The notes under the pieces: model-generated
What the model was told of the DNA's origin: nothing
Databases searched by the model: none
Seen by the model: the letters and a program-made list of their open reading frames with translations, nothing else
Shown here: positions 29,998 to 40,377 of the stretch, in pieces
How the letters are laid out: each line of letters opens with the position of its first letter
How positions within the stretch are numbered: the stretch's first letter is position 1
NCBI RefSeq assembly: GCF_027474825.1
Contig: NZ_CP107030.1
Location: 4,096,001 to 4,160,000 of the forward strand
Source of the DNA: Maribacter halichondriae
GTDB taxonomy: Bacteria > Bacteroidota > Bacteroidia > Flavobacteriales > Flavobacteriaceae
Reading direction: 5' to 3'
DNA length: 64,000 bases
Program-made: the position numbers and the translations under genes

Positions 29998-30857
29998 TTA
30001 CAAATACGCTTTTAAAATTTCGCTTCGTGATTTATTGCGTAGAATCCAGATGGCTTTTTCCTGATTTGCCGTACACGCTCTCTGGTTATATCGAATAGTT
30101 CCCCAATTTCGCTGAGACTTTTCGGTGTTCGTTCCCCAATTCCATAATAGAGACGGATAATTTCCCTTTCTCTATCCGGCAGTGTCTTCAAGACTTGATT
30201 GATATCCGTGTTTAGGGAGTCCTGCATCATTTTGGCATCGGGACTGGCCGCATCTTTCGATTTGATAACATTATACAAGTTGGAAGATTCCCCTTCTTCG
30301 AAAGGAGCGTCCATTGACAGGTGTCTTCCCGAATTTTTAATGGCAAGTTTGACCTGAGTAGTACTCATATCGAGTTCCCTGGCAATTTCGACGGCACTTG
30401 GGGGTCGTTGATAGGTCTGTTCCAAAGAGGAGTATACCTTCTTTATTTTACTGATTTCCCCAATTTTGTTCAAGGGCAGTCGAACTATACGCGACTGTTC
30501 CGACATCGCCTGTAAAATCGATTGACGGATCCACCAAACGGCGTAAGAGATAAATTTAAAACCACGGGTTTCGTCGAAACGTTTGGCCGCCTTGACCAAT
30601 CCGATGTTTCCTTCGTTGATCAAATCGGAAAGTCTAAGCCCGCTTCCTTGATATTGTTTTGCGGCCGAAACCACGAAACGTAAATTGGCATTCACTAATT
30701 TAGTAAGGGCAATCTGATCTCCTTCACGTATTCTTTTGGCCAGTTCTACTTCCTCCTCTGCGGTAATCAAATCGATTTTTGATATTTCCTGAAAGTACTT
30801 TTCTAATGATTTAGTATCTCTGTTCGTAATTTGTTTCGTGATTTTCAGTTGCCTCAT
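29998..30857 (-). CDS. RNA polymerase sigma-70 family factor, RpoD/SigA-like, frameshifted
   Basis: About 286 residues with region 1.2 (SLEKYFQEISKIDLITAEEE), region 2 (FDETRGFKFISYAVWWIRQ), region 3 (GRHLSMDAPFEEGE) and region 4 (TPKSLSEIGELFDITRERVR). One base is missing within TTTTTCC at 30055-30061. Restoring it gives QIREKAIWILRNKSRSEILK and a stop at 29998-30000 instead of a foreign tail ending at 30012. Length and N-terminus match the Bacteroidetes primary sigma factor. Regions 3-4 diverge from the very conserved RpoD text, so it may be a second group 2-like factor. Confidence 0.85.
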
Positions 30858-31067
30858 ATATTTATTTTAGTTAAAATTATGCCTATATAAACTAAGCTTT
30901 TTCTCCGGAAATCCTAATAAAATGGCAATTTCTTTTCAAAAACCTTCTTTGAAAGGTCCTTGTACGATGAACTTAATTCAAGGAATTCGGTTTATGAATA
31001 CTTCGTAAAAGAACTAAAGAGGCCATGAAATATGAATTCCTTTTACTCATAATTGGCACTTTATCTT

Positions 31068-31101
31068 TTTGACTTCACAATTTTTTTTAGATGTACATTT
31101 G
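31068..31101 (+). promoter_or_regulatory. Bacteroidetes-type promoter
   Basis: TTTG (31068-31071) and TACATTTG (31094-31101) match the -33 and -7 consensus (TTTG and TAnnTTTG) with 22 bases between them. The start codon of the receptor gene is 22 bases downstream. Confidence 0.6.
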
Positions 31102-31500
31102 AGTGAATTCTAATCATTCGATATGAGTCGAATAATACGGGCATTATTCGTGCTTGTTTGCCCCATAGTTCTTTTAGCCCAAGAAAGCGTTACCCTAAGT
31201 GGCCAATTATTAGATCAAGAGACCCAAGAACCCTTGCCTTTCGCGAATGTAGCCGTCCATCAATTTGAAGATGACGCGTTGGTATCAGGAGCGATTTCAA
31301 ATGAAACGGGAAGGTTTGAAATCTTGGAACTCCCTTTTGGCAAGTATCGTTTGTATTTTTCTTTCCTAGGATTTGAAACTACGGAACGCACCCTGGTTGC
31401 CGGAGGATTGAACACGATTTTTGATTTCGGAGAAATCGAACTTGCCCCAAGCGCCCTTTAGCTTCTAATTCCTAATTTCAGGTATTATAAACTAAATACT

Positions 31501-31640
31501 GGAGAGGGAAGGGTGAACTAGCCAAGCGGCCGAGTCAAGACTCATCTTTCGTATTAGTCCCTTCCCTCTTTCATGTCGCAGATCCAATTAGAATTTCAGG
31601 CGGGAAGGCCTAGTAAAGGTATTAGAAAACGACACGTTCC
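31501..31640 (+). ncRNA. Predicted IS110 bridge RNA (seekRNA) with target and donor loops
   Basis: Loop 1: an 11-bp stem (31503-31513 with 31559-31569) encloses an internal loop capped by GAGT/ACTC (31532-31535, 31540-31543). Its 5' side holds CCAAGCG (31522-31528), identical to the left flank 31447-31453 (9 of 10 over 31522-31531). Its 3' side holds TTTCGTATT (31547-31555), the exact reverse complement of the right flank 32691-32699. Loop 2: TGTCG/CGACA (31574-31578, 31630-31634), apical AGGC/GCCT, with GGTATTAGAA (31618-31627) complementary at 9 of 10 bases to the element's own left end 31463-31472. The fourth guide is not clear. RNA ends are estimates. Confidence 0.75.
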
Positions 31641-31661
31641 AGTATCCAATACATATCAATT

Positions 31662-32661
31662 ATGAAAATACGATTTTTCATTGGCATAGATATCTCTGCC
31701 AGAACCTTGGACTTTTGCATAATGGTAGATGGTAAGGCCATTGAATACCATTGTATCGGGAATACCAAGAAGGAACTGAAAAAGCTTTTCAGGAAGTTCG
31801 TATCCAACGGCATGACCCAGCACAACTCATGGATATGTGCCGAACATACCGGTTCCTATGGCTATAGGCTAAGACTTTTCTTGGAAGAAACAGGATATCG
31901 ATATTCGATGGTCCCTGCTATAGAGGTAAAAAAATCCACGGCACTGAGCAGAGGGAAGAACGATAAGGTAGATTCAAAACGAATCGCCGAATACGCCTTT
32001 AGGTTCCAGGACAAATTAAAAGAGTCAAGATTGCCGGAGAAGTATTTGATCCGATTGAAGAACCTTTTCAAATACAGGCAACAAAGAGTAAGGAATTCGA
32101 CCAGATTGAAGAACCAGATCAAACAGCTTGAGACCCAATGGGAATGCGGCCCTCGTGATTATATGCTGGTAAATGCCAAAATGGAGCAAGAACAATGTGG
32201 AAAGGTGATCAAGGAAGTGGATCGACAAATACGGGAACTTATAAATAGTGTTGAAAAAGCCAAGAGAAATCATGAACTTGTCCGATCGGTGCTCGGGGAC
32301 GGGCCAATGACCGCATGCTATCTGCTGATCTGTACGGACAATTTCGAACTCTTCGATGACACTAGGAAGTTTGCCTCTTTCGCCGGTCTTGCACCATTCG
32401 AGAATCGTTCGGGTTCCAGTATCAAAGGGCGGACCAGGACGAGCAAATTAAGGGACAGACAGATAAAGGCATTGTTGAAGCGGGGTCAATTCGGTAATCT
32501 CGGGAAAAAATGAATTCGGGAAATACTACCGAAGGAAACTAGATGAGGGAAAACATAAAAACTCGGTAAAAAACGCAATTGCGTTCAAGATTATGACCAG
32601 GGCCTTTGCCGTGGTCAAAAGGGGAAGTCCATATGTTGAAATATATTCAGGAAATTTTTGA
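31662..32661 (+). CDS. IS110-family DEDD transposase (recombinase), frameshifted near the end
   Basis: The N-terminal RuvC-like DEDD domain has Asp10 (IGIDIS), Glu61 (ICAEHTG), Asp101 and Asp104 (KNDKVDSKR). A coiled middle follows, then the Transposase_20 domain with LGDGPMTACYLL, FASFAGLAPFENRSGSS and the serine cluster at about 250-253 that supplies the nucleophile in this family. The open frame stops at 32513. One added base in the G4 run at 32482-32485 gives NSVISGKNEFGKYYRRKL and a proper end at 32659-32661, about 333 residues. If the shift is real the element is probably immobile. Confidence 0.9.
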
Positions 32662-34900
32662 AGATAAATTTGGTAATCAATAAACCTTAGAATACGAAAC
32701 GTTGCAAGAAGTGGAAGTAATAGGGGAGCAGGCCACTACCAATTCAGACCTGAACAAAAAGTCATTCGCACTTGACAACAATATAGCCCAATCGGGCGGT
32801 TCGGTTTTGGATGCCATGAAAACACTACCGGGCGTGACCTTTGACCAAGACGGGAAAGTAGTTTTACGCGGTAGTGATAAGGTGGTCGTACTTATCGATG
32901 GCAAACAAAGCAGTCTTACCGGTTTTGGCAATCAAAAGGGATTATCGAACATTCCTGCATCGAATATCGAAAAAATCGAGATTATCAACAATCCATCGGC
33001 CAAGTATGATGCCAATGGTTTTGCCGGTATCGTGAATATCTTCTACAAAAAGGAAAAACAAACCGGACTCAAAGGCGATGTCGGACTTTCATTCGGTTTG
33101 GGAGCACTAGGAAAACGCAAAGAAGATACCTCGACCGATTTGGGGAGCTTTTCAGTAAACCCCAAATTGATTCCCAGTTTGAACCTAAATTATAAAAAGG
33201 AAAAAGTCAATTACTTTTTACAATCGGAATTCATTTTTCAGGAAGCCCTTCCCAATAACGAATTTACCACCCGAAATTATGATGATGGCCGAAATATCAT
33301 TTCTCAAGTACCCGAAAATAGGAAGCAGTTTCGGTCCATAATCAATGGTGGCATCGACTATGAACTCGATGATAACAACAGCTTTACCTTTTCAGGACTT
33401 TACGACCGAGAAAAGCACATCGATACCGCACAAGTCGCCTTTATCGATTTGAACAGTGCGACCAGAAACCGCTTGTACACCTGGCAAGAAGAAGAGGTAA
33501 CCCGGTATATCAATGGGACGGTAAACTTCGGCATAAATTTCAAGAAGCCGGACATACCTTGAGCGCCAATGCACAATATACACAAGGTTTGGAAGATGAG
33601 ACCTACTTACTGAACGATAGTTCCGCGGTCCAAGTGGGACGGGATAAAACCAACATTCGTGCCATTGAAAATACCACCAGTTTGTCTACGGATTATGTAC
33701 GTCCTTTACAATCCGGACGTTTGGAATTGGGTGCAAAAATGCGAGTGCGAAGACTTCCGGTCGACAATACGATTTCGCCGGGAAACCAATCCATCATTTA
33801 TCCCGATCTGGGTACGTTTTCTGATTGGGGTGAAAATTTGTATGCGGGCTATATCAACTATCTTTTGGAAAAAGAGAAATACGATATCGAAGCAGGGCTC
33901 CGCGCAGAACAAACCAATGTGTTTTATGATGTAGACCCTGCGAACGGATATTATCCTGAAAATGATAAGTACGATTATTTCGAACTCTTCCCAAGCGTTC
34001 GTTTGACCTATAAGATAAAGGATAACAATAAATTCTCGATTTTCTATAACCGCCGTATCGACCGCCCGGGAGAGCCCGAACTACGAGTTTTTCCGAAGTA
34101 TGATGACCCCGAGCTTTTAAAAGTCGGTAATCCGTATTTGCGACCCCAATTTACCGATGCGTTCGAACTGGCGCATAAATATTCGTGGGAGGGCGGCTCA
34201 TTTTTCACGGCCGTTTATCACCGAATGATACAAGACCAATACATGCGTATTTTCAGTTTTGATGATTCCAATCCCGATTATGATATTGTAAACCGTATCT
34301 ATCAAAATACGGGCAGTGCCACCAATACAGGTGTTGAGCTCTTGGCAAGTCAAGATATTTTGAATACTTGGAAAGTATCCGGTAACTTCAATTGGTTTTC
34401 CAATCAGATTAATGCCTACCAGGGTATTTTATTATTTCCGTTTGAACGGACATTCACCATTCAGGAATCCACCGCCAACGCGTGGACTGGAAAAATAACC
34501 TCGGGATTGGAATTGCCAAAAAATTTTACCATACAACTGACATGCGTTTACTATTCCAAAAAGAACGTTCCCCAAGGGGAGGAGCTGGCTCGGTCATCGA
34601 TAGACTTCGGACTCAAAAAGGCCTTCTGGTCCAAAAAGGCGGAACTAACATTATCGGCCAGCGATATTTTCAACAAATTCGGAATACGCCAAAGGGTAAC
34701 CAATGAGGGGTTCTCGGCATTGTATGAAAATTATTTTGAGACCCAGATTTTCAGATTGGGGTTTCGGTATAAGTTATAGGCGAGACGATAGATCTGTCTC
34801 TCCCATACTAAAGTTTCTTATATACAAAGGCCACCGCTTTATCTCGCATCTAAAAAGCGTATGTGTGTGAAATGTTCCATATACCTCTATAAGACTGGTA

Positions 34901-37092
34901 TTAAGCTAAAATACTCTCATGCCCTGAGTCCTTGGCAAATAAACAGGTACTTTTCGTTTTAGCCGACATTTCTTTTATAAAATCAAATTTAAGATCCTCA
35001 TCCATTCCAAAAATATTCAGGTCTGCAGAAGGTGCATTATTTATGACCGAATAGAAATCGCCAATATGCACTTCGGTTAGCGTTTCAGGTAAACGCGCAA
35101 GATTAATCAATAAACTCAAAAATTCCTTGGCCTCGTCTTCTTCATTGGGGTCTTTTATGACTGTAATCAGTCTAATTCGCGCTCCCCAGTTCATTTTAAG
35201 TTTGTAGGCCACGAGAATGGAAAGGTCCAGGTTTCCTATATCCCAGCCCAAATCCCATTTGGTTTTCCGATCACTTACCCAGACATTGATGATATTACGT
35301 TGACCTAGTAATGCGGACGGATGCACCAAATACAAAAGCACACCTATTTCCAATCGAATGGATTCTTTGATCACGGGACGTAATTCGGTTTCATAATTAT
35401 CGTGATCCTGTAAATTCAAGAAGACAATATTGGGTCTGAAAAAAGCACCCTGAAGCGCTTGACTTCCGTAATTGATTCCCTTGGCAAATTCTTCCGTGTG
35501 GATGACCGATGTTGATGAAAAAACCCCCTTTTGCCGAAACGATTCGGAAATGGACTCTAATTCTTGCGCCAGTGTACTGGTTTCGGAAAATGGCTCGATA
35601 CCTAATAATTTGATGGAACCTTTAGGCTTGGCTATATTTCTTAAAAATTCAAAAGTTCCCTTTAACCCATTTACATCCCTGACGGGAACCATTAAATTTG
35701 CCTTCCAGGCACGCTGTTGCATTTTTTTCATGCCCCAAGTATGTTTGGCCGCCCATTCTGCAAACGAAACAAATAGGCCTGAACGTACATCTTCAAAAGG
35801 TGTTTCCAGATTTTGTCGTGATAGGTACCAGTACACCATCAAAACAATCATGATCGATACCAGACTAACGGTAGGGTTGATAATGAACATGGCAAAGACC
35901 GATGATACCAGTCCGAACCAAGGTACCCACCTGTGAATTTTGAAAACAGGCCGGTAACTGATCAATCCGAGGTTTTGTTCGATGATGACCACAATATTGA
36001 TCATAGCGTAGGTAATTAAAAAGAAAAGTGTCACCAAAGGGGCTACGGCATTTAAATTCCGTAATAGTAGCGTCGCGAATATCAGTATTCCGGTGACCAA
36101 CATGGCGTTTCTCGGTTGGCCATTGGCACTTTTTCCCCCTAAAAAATCGGAGAAGGGAAGTACCTTGTGTTCCCCCATGGCAAATAAAATACGAGACGAT
36201 CCCACAATGGATGCCAAGGCCGAGGAAAAGGTTGCCCCAAGTATTCCAGCAAGTATGAGCGGTCCTATGTAGGCCTTTTCTACCATGATATAATAATTAC
36301 CAACCAGTTCTGCTTCCGTGGCACTTCTGGAAATCAAAAAGCAAGCACCATATAAATAAAAAAACTGACCCCGATTGCCCAGAGGGTTCCGATAGGAATG
36401 CTACGTTTCGGATATTTCAATTCGCCGGACATATTGGCACCGGCCATAATACCTGTGGCGGCCGGAAAGAAGACGGCAAAAACGACCCAAAAACTACTGC
36501 CACTAAATCCATTCTCGATAGACCCTTTAAAGGTCCCCCAACTTAAGGCATCGCTTGTGGGTATGGTCATTGAGCCTTCGTAGGCGGCAATAACGATGGA
36601 TATCATGGACAGCACAATGATACCCATGATGAAAAACTGTGTTTTGATTGCGAGATTAGCACTTATGTAGGCAATCGAGAGGAGCAAACCAAAAACGATC
36701 ACATCTACCAAGAAGGCATTGTGGTCGGGAAAAATTGCCAACCAACCTTCCCTGAAACCAAAAATATACATGGTGACCGCCAAGCCTTGCGAAATGTATC
36801 TGGGTATCCCCAAACTCCCGCCAACCTCCAGACCCAAAGCCTGGGATACAATGGCATAGGCACCCCCGGCACCTATGCGAATATTCGTCGTTATGGCCGA
36901 CATGGAAAGTGCCGTACACAGGGTAATCAAAAAAGAAATGATAATAATCAACCACGCCCCTAAGAGTCCGGCGTTACCAACCACCCAACCCAAGCGTAAA
37001 TACATGATGACCCCCAATATGGTCAATAAGGTCGGTGTAAAGACACCTCCAAAGGTTCCAAATTTTTTAAGGGTAGTTGCTTCTTTCTCCAT
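34901..37092 (-). CDS. SLC12/Na-K-Cl cotransporter-like APC permease, frameshifted
   Basis: The first frame (from 37092) gives FGGVFTPTLLTILGVIMYLR, GGAYAIVSQALGLEVGG and further helices up to FFIYMVLAF. The second gives SATEAELVGNYYIM, ILGATFSSALASIVGSSRIL and a C-terminal soluble domain (about 300 residues) like that of SLC12 carriers. A single missing G near 36334-36336 separates them. Restored text is MVLAFWISRSATEAEL, so the ATGA-like overlap is not a real gene boundary. The joined protein is about 730 residues. It is probably a cation-chloride or amino-acid carrier of the inner membrane; ion specificity cannot be read. Confidence 0.85.
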
Positions 37093-37220
37093 TAGTCAGA
37101 ATGGACTGATTTTGAGTATTAAAGTAGTAATTAAATGGTCGGGTTTCTTTCTAAATTCTATATAAAATCACTTTTATGCCTGAAGAGGTGCATGAACTCC
37201 TTTAGAAAACAATAGACCTG

Positions 37221-37284
37221 TATGAGTAAACACTTATTATATGGGCCGACGGAGGGAGGGGAATGTAATGTGTTTTGAATGGGA
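37221..37284 (+). repeat. Intergenic repeat, module B copy
   Basis: Contains AACACTTATTATATGGGCCG and GGAGGGAGGGGAATGTAATG, ending in GAATGGGA. It matches module B copies at 44911, 48294, 51310, 52218 and 58510. It lies in the 300-base gap between the SLC12-like and DUF4242 genes. Downstream, TTG (37343) and TAGTTTTG (37360-37367) are a weak, closely spaced promoter candidate for the DUF4242 gene. Confidence 0.75.
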
Positions 37285-37393
37285 TTGCAATAAATAGGTC
37301 TTGAACCAAAAATAGAGTTTTTTGGACCAAATGATTAATTCGTTGATTTAATGATGCTGTAGTTTTGAAATATTAAACCTTAAAATAGATATC

Positions 37394-37765
37394 ATGAGAA
37401 CAATCAAATTAGTCTTAATCCTAGCGTTAATTACTATAAATTATGCGGTAGGTCAACAAAATCAAGTAGCAACAGAAAACAACAGCACTATGAAGACCTA
37501 TGTAATCGAACGTATTATACCCGGCGCAGGAGCCTTAACAGCAGATCAATTGAAAGGAATCTCTCGAACATCATGTACTGTAATAAAAGAAATGGGGTCA
37601 AAAATTGAGTGGCAGCATAGTTACGTAACAGGTGATAAAGTATACTGTGTTTACAAAGCAGAAAATAAGGAATTGATAGAAGAACACGCAAAAAAAGGAG
37701 GTTTTCCAGCAAATTCTATAAGTGAGGTCACAACTAAAATTAGTCCGGCAACAGCCGAACAATAA
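37394..37765 (+). CDS. Exported DUF4242 (nickel-binding-type) protein
   Basis: 123 residues: signal peptide (KLVLILALITINYAVGQ) and one DUF4242 ferredoxin-like domain (KTYVIERIIPGAGALTADQL, EWQHSYVTGDKVYCVYKAEN, EHAKKGGFPANSISEV). Family members include the nickel-binding SCO4226; the HAKKGGFPA loop is the usual ligand-bearing segment. The next gene begins with the same domain, so the pair may respond to the same ligand. It is followed by its own terminator. Confidence 0.8.
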   Translation: MRTIKLVLILALITINYAVGQQNQVATENNSTMKTYVIERIIPGAGALTADQLKGISRTSCTVIKEMGSKIEWQHSYVTGDKVYCVYKAENKELIEEHAKKGGFPANSISEVTTKISPATAEQ

Positions 37766-37772
37766 CATTTTC

Positions 37773-37814
37773 ACAAGAAGCCATGAATTTTTAATGATGG
37801 CTTCTTGTTTTTTT
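37773..37814 (+). terminator. Terminator after the DUF4242 gene
   Basis: ACAAGAAGCCAT (37773-37784) pairs perfectly with ATGGCTTCTTGT (37797-37808), and seven T follow directly. Confidence 0.9.
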
Positions 37815-37842
37815 GTTGTGTACCTTAACTAAAAATTAGTTT

Positions 37843-38934
37843 ATGCCCATATATATGGATTTTCATGAGTTGCCAGATGGTGTTACCGCGGCACATGTTG
37901 CAGAAATGCATCAAGCAGATTTGAAAATTGAACATAAATATAATTGCCGTGGATTAACCTATTGGTGTGATGAAAGAAGACAAACCGCATTCTGTTTAAT
38001 GGAAGCACCTAATGAACAAGCGGTCATTGCTTTGCATCAAAAAGCACATGGTGATGTACCGCTGAAAATTATTGAAGTAAATGAAACTATAGTAGAATCT
38101 TTTTTAGGTAGAATTGAGGATCCCGAGAAATCGAAAAACACACAGCTCAACATTATAAACGATCCAGCCTTCAGAACATTAATGGTTGTTACATTAATAA
38201 AGAAATCACTAAGAGAAACTGGATTTGAAACCTTAAAGGCAGCGATACGAGGATACAATAAATCGATAACCAATATTGTTAGCAATCATAAAGGACGTAT
38301 CGTTAAAGAAAAATCAAATGCGTATCTAATGTCGTTCGATTCGGTAACAAATGCCATTCAAAGCGCGATTCAAATTCAAGAATTACATAATTGCGTGATT
38401 ACACCTGACTTGGAATTTAAAATAGGAATAAGTGCTGGGGTTCCTGTAACCACCAAAGACAACATTTTTGAAGACACTATAAAAAAGGCCACTAATTTAT
38501 CCTTCATCGCAAAAGAGAGGATATGCATATCAAATGAAGTTAAAGATTTGTATGAAAGTGAAAATCAAAATAATGCTATCCCCAAGGAAATTAACGCATT
38601 GAATATTCAAGACGAAAACTTTGTTGCTCGATTGATGGAATATACAGGAACTAACTGGTCGCATTCAAATTTGAATGTAAGGGACTTTCATAAAAATTTG
38701 GGTTACAGCAAATCGAAATTTTATCGAACGATGATGTCAATACTCGGAAAATCTCCAAATAGCTTTTTGAAGGATTATTGATTAAACGAAGCGCTACAGC
38801 TATTAGATTTACAAAATTCGAATATTTCTGAAATCGCCTATAAAACCGGATTTAGCAGCCCTGCTTACTTTTCAAAATGCTTTCAAGAGCGGTACGGTAT
38901 GCTACCATCAAAATATAGTAAGCAAATAGCGTAA
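37843..38934 (+). pseudogene. DUF4242 / cyclase-like / AraC-HTH regulator with an in-frame TGA stop
   Basis: Read through TGA at 38779-38781 (codon 313), the frame continues to 38934, giving about 363 codons. Domains: DUF4242 (1-85: IYMDFHELPDGVTAAHVAEM, CLMEAPNEQAVIALHQKAHG), a degenerate class III cyclase-like domain (about 125-215: GRIVKEKSNAYLMSFDS, FKIGISAGVPVT) without the metal aspartates, and an AraC HTH (about 265-363: NLGYSKSKFYRTM before the stop, ISEIAYKTGFSSPAYFSKCF after it). As it stands the second helix-turn-helix is lost and DNA binding should fail. It may normally regulate the preceding DUF4242 gene. Confidence 0.75.
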
Positions 38935-38990
38935 TAAGGAGTTGTACGCTTTACTTCAAATACCAGGAATATAACAGAATCGGTCCGACG

Positions 38991-39006
38991 TATCGCTATT
39001 TGATAC
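38991..39006 (+). repeat. Short copy of repeat module A in a 300-base gap
   Basis: TATCGCTATTTGATAC, as at 51179, 52051 and 63212. The rest of the 38935-39235 gap holds a GGTGGGAGAAGG...GGAATGG stretch that resembles module B weakly, and nothing else I can identify. Confidence 0.5.
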
Positions 39007-39235
39007 CAGCGCGCCGGTAGGCAGGGTTTTTTAGCATAGGTGGGAGAAGGTATGGCATATCGGCTGTAACTCAATTTAGAGCGTAAGTGGAGCATGGAAT
39101 GGTATTTCACTACATATTTTACTTTATTACCCTTTTCATTGAATATTTTTTTTGGACTTTAATATGCCAAGCCCTTACCAAAAATAGCAGTCGTCGAATA
39201 TAGTGATACGTCAAGAAATTTGTTCCTTTGCGGTT

Positions 39236-40279
39236 ATGGAAACCAATGCCCAGCTATTTAAGCATATAGAACTTTTGATTGGTAGTATTGGGGTAATGCT
39301 AAGTCTTTTTTTTGCAAGCTTCCTCATCTTAACCCATAAGAAACAACCAAAAGCGAACCTTTTTTTGGCAATTTACCTGCTTGCGTTTAGCCTGCGGATC
39401 AGCAAGTCATTATTCTTCAATTATTTTCCTATCGATCCTGTAATCCGAAACATTTTCCTGGGCGTTTTATTAACCATCGGACCTTCTATCTGGTTTTATA
39501 CAAAGTATCTCGCTAAACCGAGTATTTCGATCAAACGCTCTAAAATCTTAATCCATTATGTGCCGGCTTTGCTCTATATTCTGTTTTGTTGGGCCATACC
39601 CAATGATGGTTCTATCACCGCCCAGTTCTTCTACACCTTTCTGATTTTGCACATGGCTGTTTACATCGTGACTTCTCTAATTTGGTTGTTTAGGCAGACG
39701 AAAGCCGCGATAATAAATGAATCGATTAAAAAATGGCTGTATTACTTTCTAGGTGTGACGTTGTTTATGGTGATCATTTATTTTATGATCAGCAATAACA
39801 TCATCCCATATTATTTAGGAACGGCCTTTTTGTTTTCGGTGGTCATTATTTTCTTTGGAATATGGGCGCTAAAAAATCCTTTCTTGTTTCAAATCAACCA
39901 AGAAAAGTATTCCAATTCTTCTTTAAGTTATGAAGAATCCGTTCGCACTGTTGAACAATTAGATACATTGATGGAAGGTGAGAAATTGTTTCTAGAGCCT
40001 GACTTAACAATTGCGAAGACAAGTGCTCGATTGGGAATTTCCCCCAAACAATTATCACAAGCGATCAATCAGGTTTATAAAAAGAACTATTCGCACTACA
40101 TTGCCAAATATAGGGTAGCCGAGGCCAAAAGGCTTTTAGGTTTGGCTGAATATGCCAATTATAAGATTTCGGCCATCGCTTATGACAGTGGCTTTAACAG
40201 CATATCATCCTTTAATACCACTTTTAAGAAACTGACCCAAATTACAGCAATTGAATATCGTCAATCCCTTTTATCTTAA
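39236..40279 (+). CDS. Membrane-bound AraC family transcriptional regulator
   Basis: About 347 residues from the ATG at 39236 (an upstream GTG at 39203 adds 11 residues). Seven hydrophobic segments (HIELLIGSIGVMLSLFFAS to FSVVIIFFGIWAL) are followed by a cytoplasmic AraC HTH (about 250-347: LTIAKTSARLGISPKQLSQ, KISAIAYDSGFNSISSFNTT). This seven-helix AraC type is common in Bacteroidetes and probably couples membrane sensing to transcription. Likely targets are the downstream sugar dehydrogenase and NTF2-like genes. Confidence 0.88.
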   Translation: METNAQLFKHIELLIGSIGVMLSLFFASFLILTHKKQPKANLFLAIYLLAFSLRISKSLFFNYFPIDPVIRNIFLGVLLTIGPSIWFYTKYLAKPSISIKRSKILIHYVPALLYILFCWAIPNDGSITAQFFYTFLILHMAVYIVTSLIWLFRQTKAAIINESIKKWLYYFLGVTLFMVIIYFMISNNIIPYYLGTAFLFSVVIIFFGIWALKNPFLFQINQEKYSNSSLSYEESVRTVEQLDTLMEGEKLFLEPDLTIAKTSARLGISPKQLSQAINQVYKKNYSHYIAKYRVAEAKRLLGLAEYANYKISAIAYDSGFNSISSFNTTFKKLTQITAIEYRQSLLS

Positions 40280-40377
40280 AAAGGCCTTGAAAGCTTCCTT
40301 TTGTGTGCCAGAATCCTGATTTTGGTAGGAAAGTACCTGTATTGACAGTATTCTTGTATCGATAAATTTTTATTGGT

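Larger units (their letters stand above)
31462..32690 (+). mobile_element. IS110-family insertion sequence
   Basis: About 1.23 kb inserted in a receptor gene. It has the IS110 layout: a roughly 200-base structured leader, one DEDD transposase gene and a very short right end. There are no terminal inverted repeats and no long target duplication. TTAG occurs at both junctions (31458-31461 and 32687-32690), and the recombination core should lie in or next to it. The boundary is uncertain by a few bases. Leader guides match the flanks of the interrupted gene, supporting RNA-guided insertion at this site. Confidence 0.85.
31123..34779 (+). pseudogene. Outer-membrane beta-barrel (TonB-receptor-like) gene interrupted by an IS110 element
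   Basis: The N-terminal part (31123-31461) has a signal peptide and a carboxypeptidase-D-like domain (SGQLLDQETQEPLPFANVAV). The gene resumes beyond the insertion at about 32691 with LQEVEVIGEQ, a plug domain (PASNIEKIEIINNPSAKYDA) and a barrel ending FETQIFRLGFRYKL. A further one-base loss near 33546 splits the barrel; the restored text is FKKAGHTLSANAQYTQ. The direct joins do not restore the frame across the insertion unless one more base is assumed, for example in the C4 run at 31445-31448. It probably imported or sensed an extracellular ligand. Confidence 0.85.

Noticed and set aside
32482..32485. Programmed frameshift in the transposase
   Set aside because: IS110 transposases are normally a single frame, the site is a plain G4 run, and the same kind of shift occurs in many unrelated genes here.
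31462..32690. Long target-site duplication or inverted repeats at the IS ends
   Set aside because: Only TTAG is shared at the two junctions and no inverted repeat was found, which agrees with the IS110 mechanism and not a DDE element.
36331..36340. Start/stop overlap of two transporter genes
   Set aside because: Both segments are parts of one SLC12-like protein; adding one base gives continuous conserved sequence.
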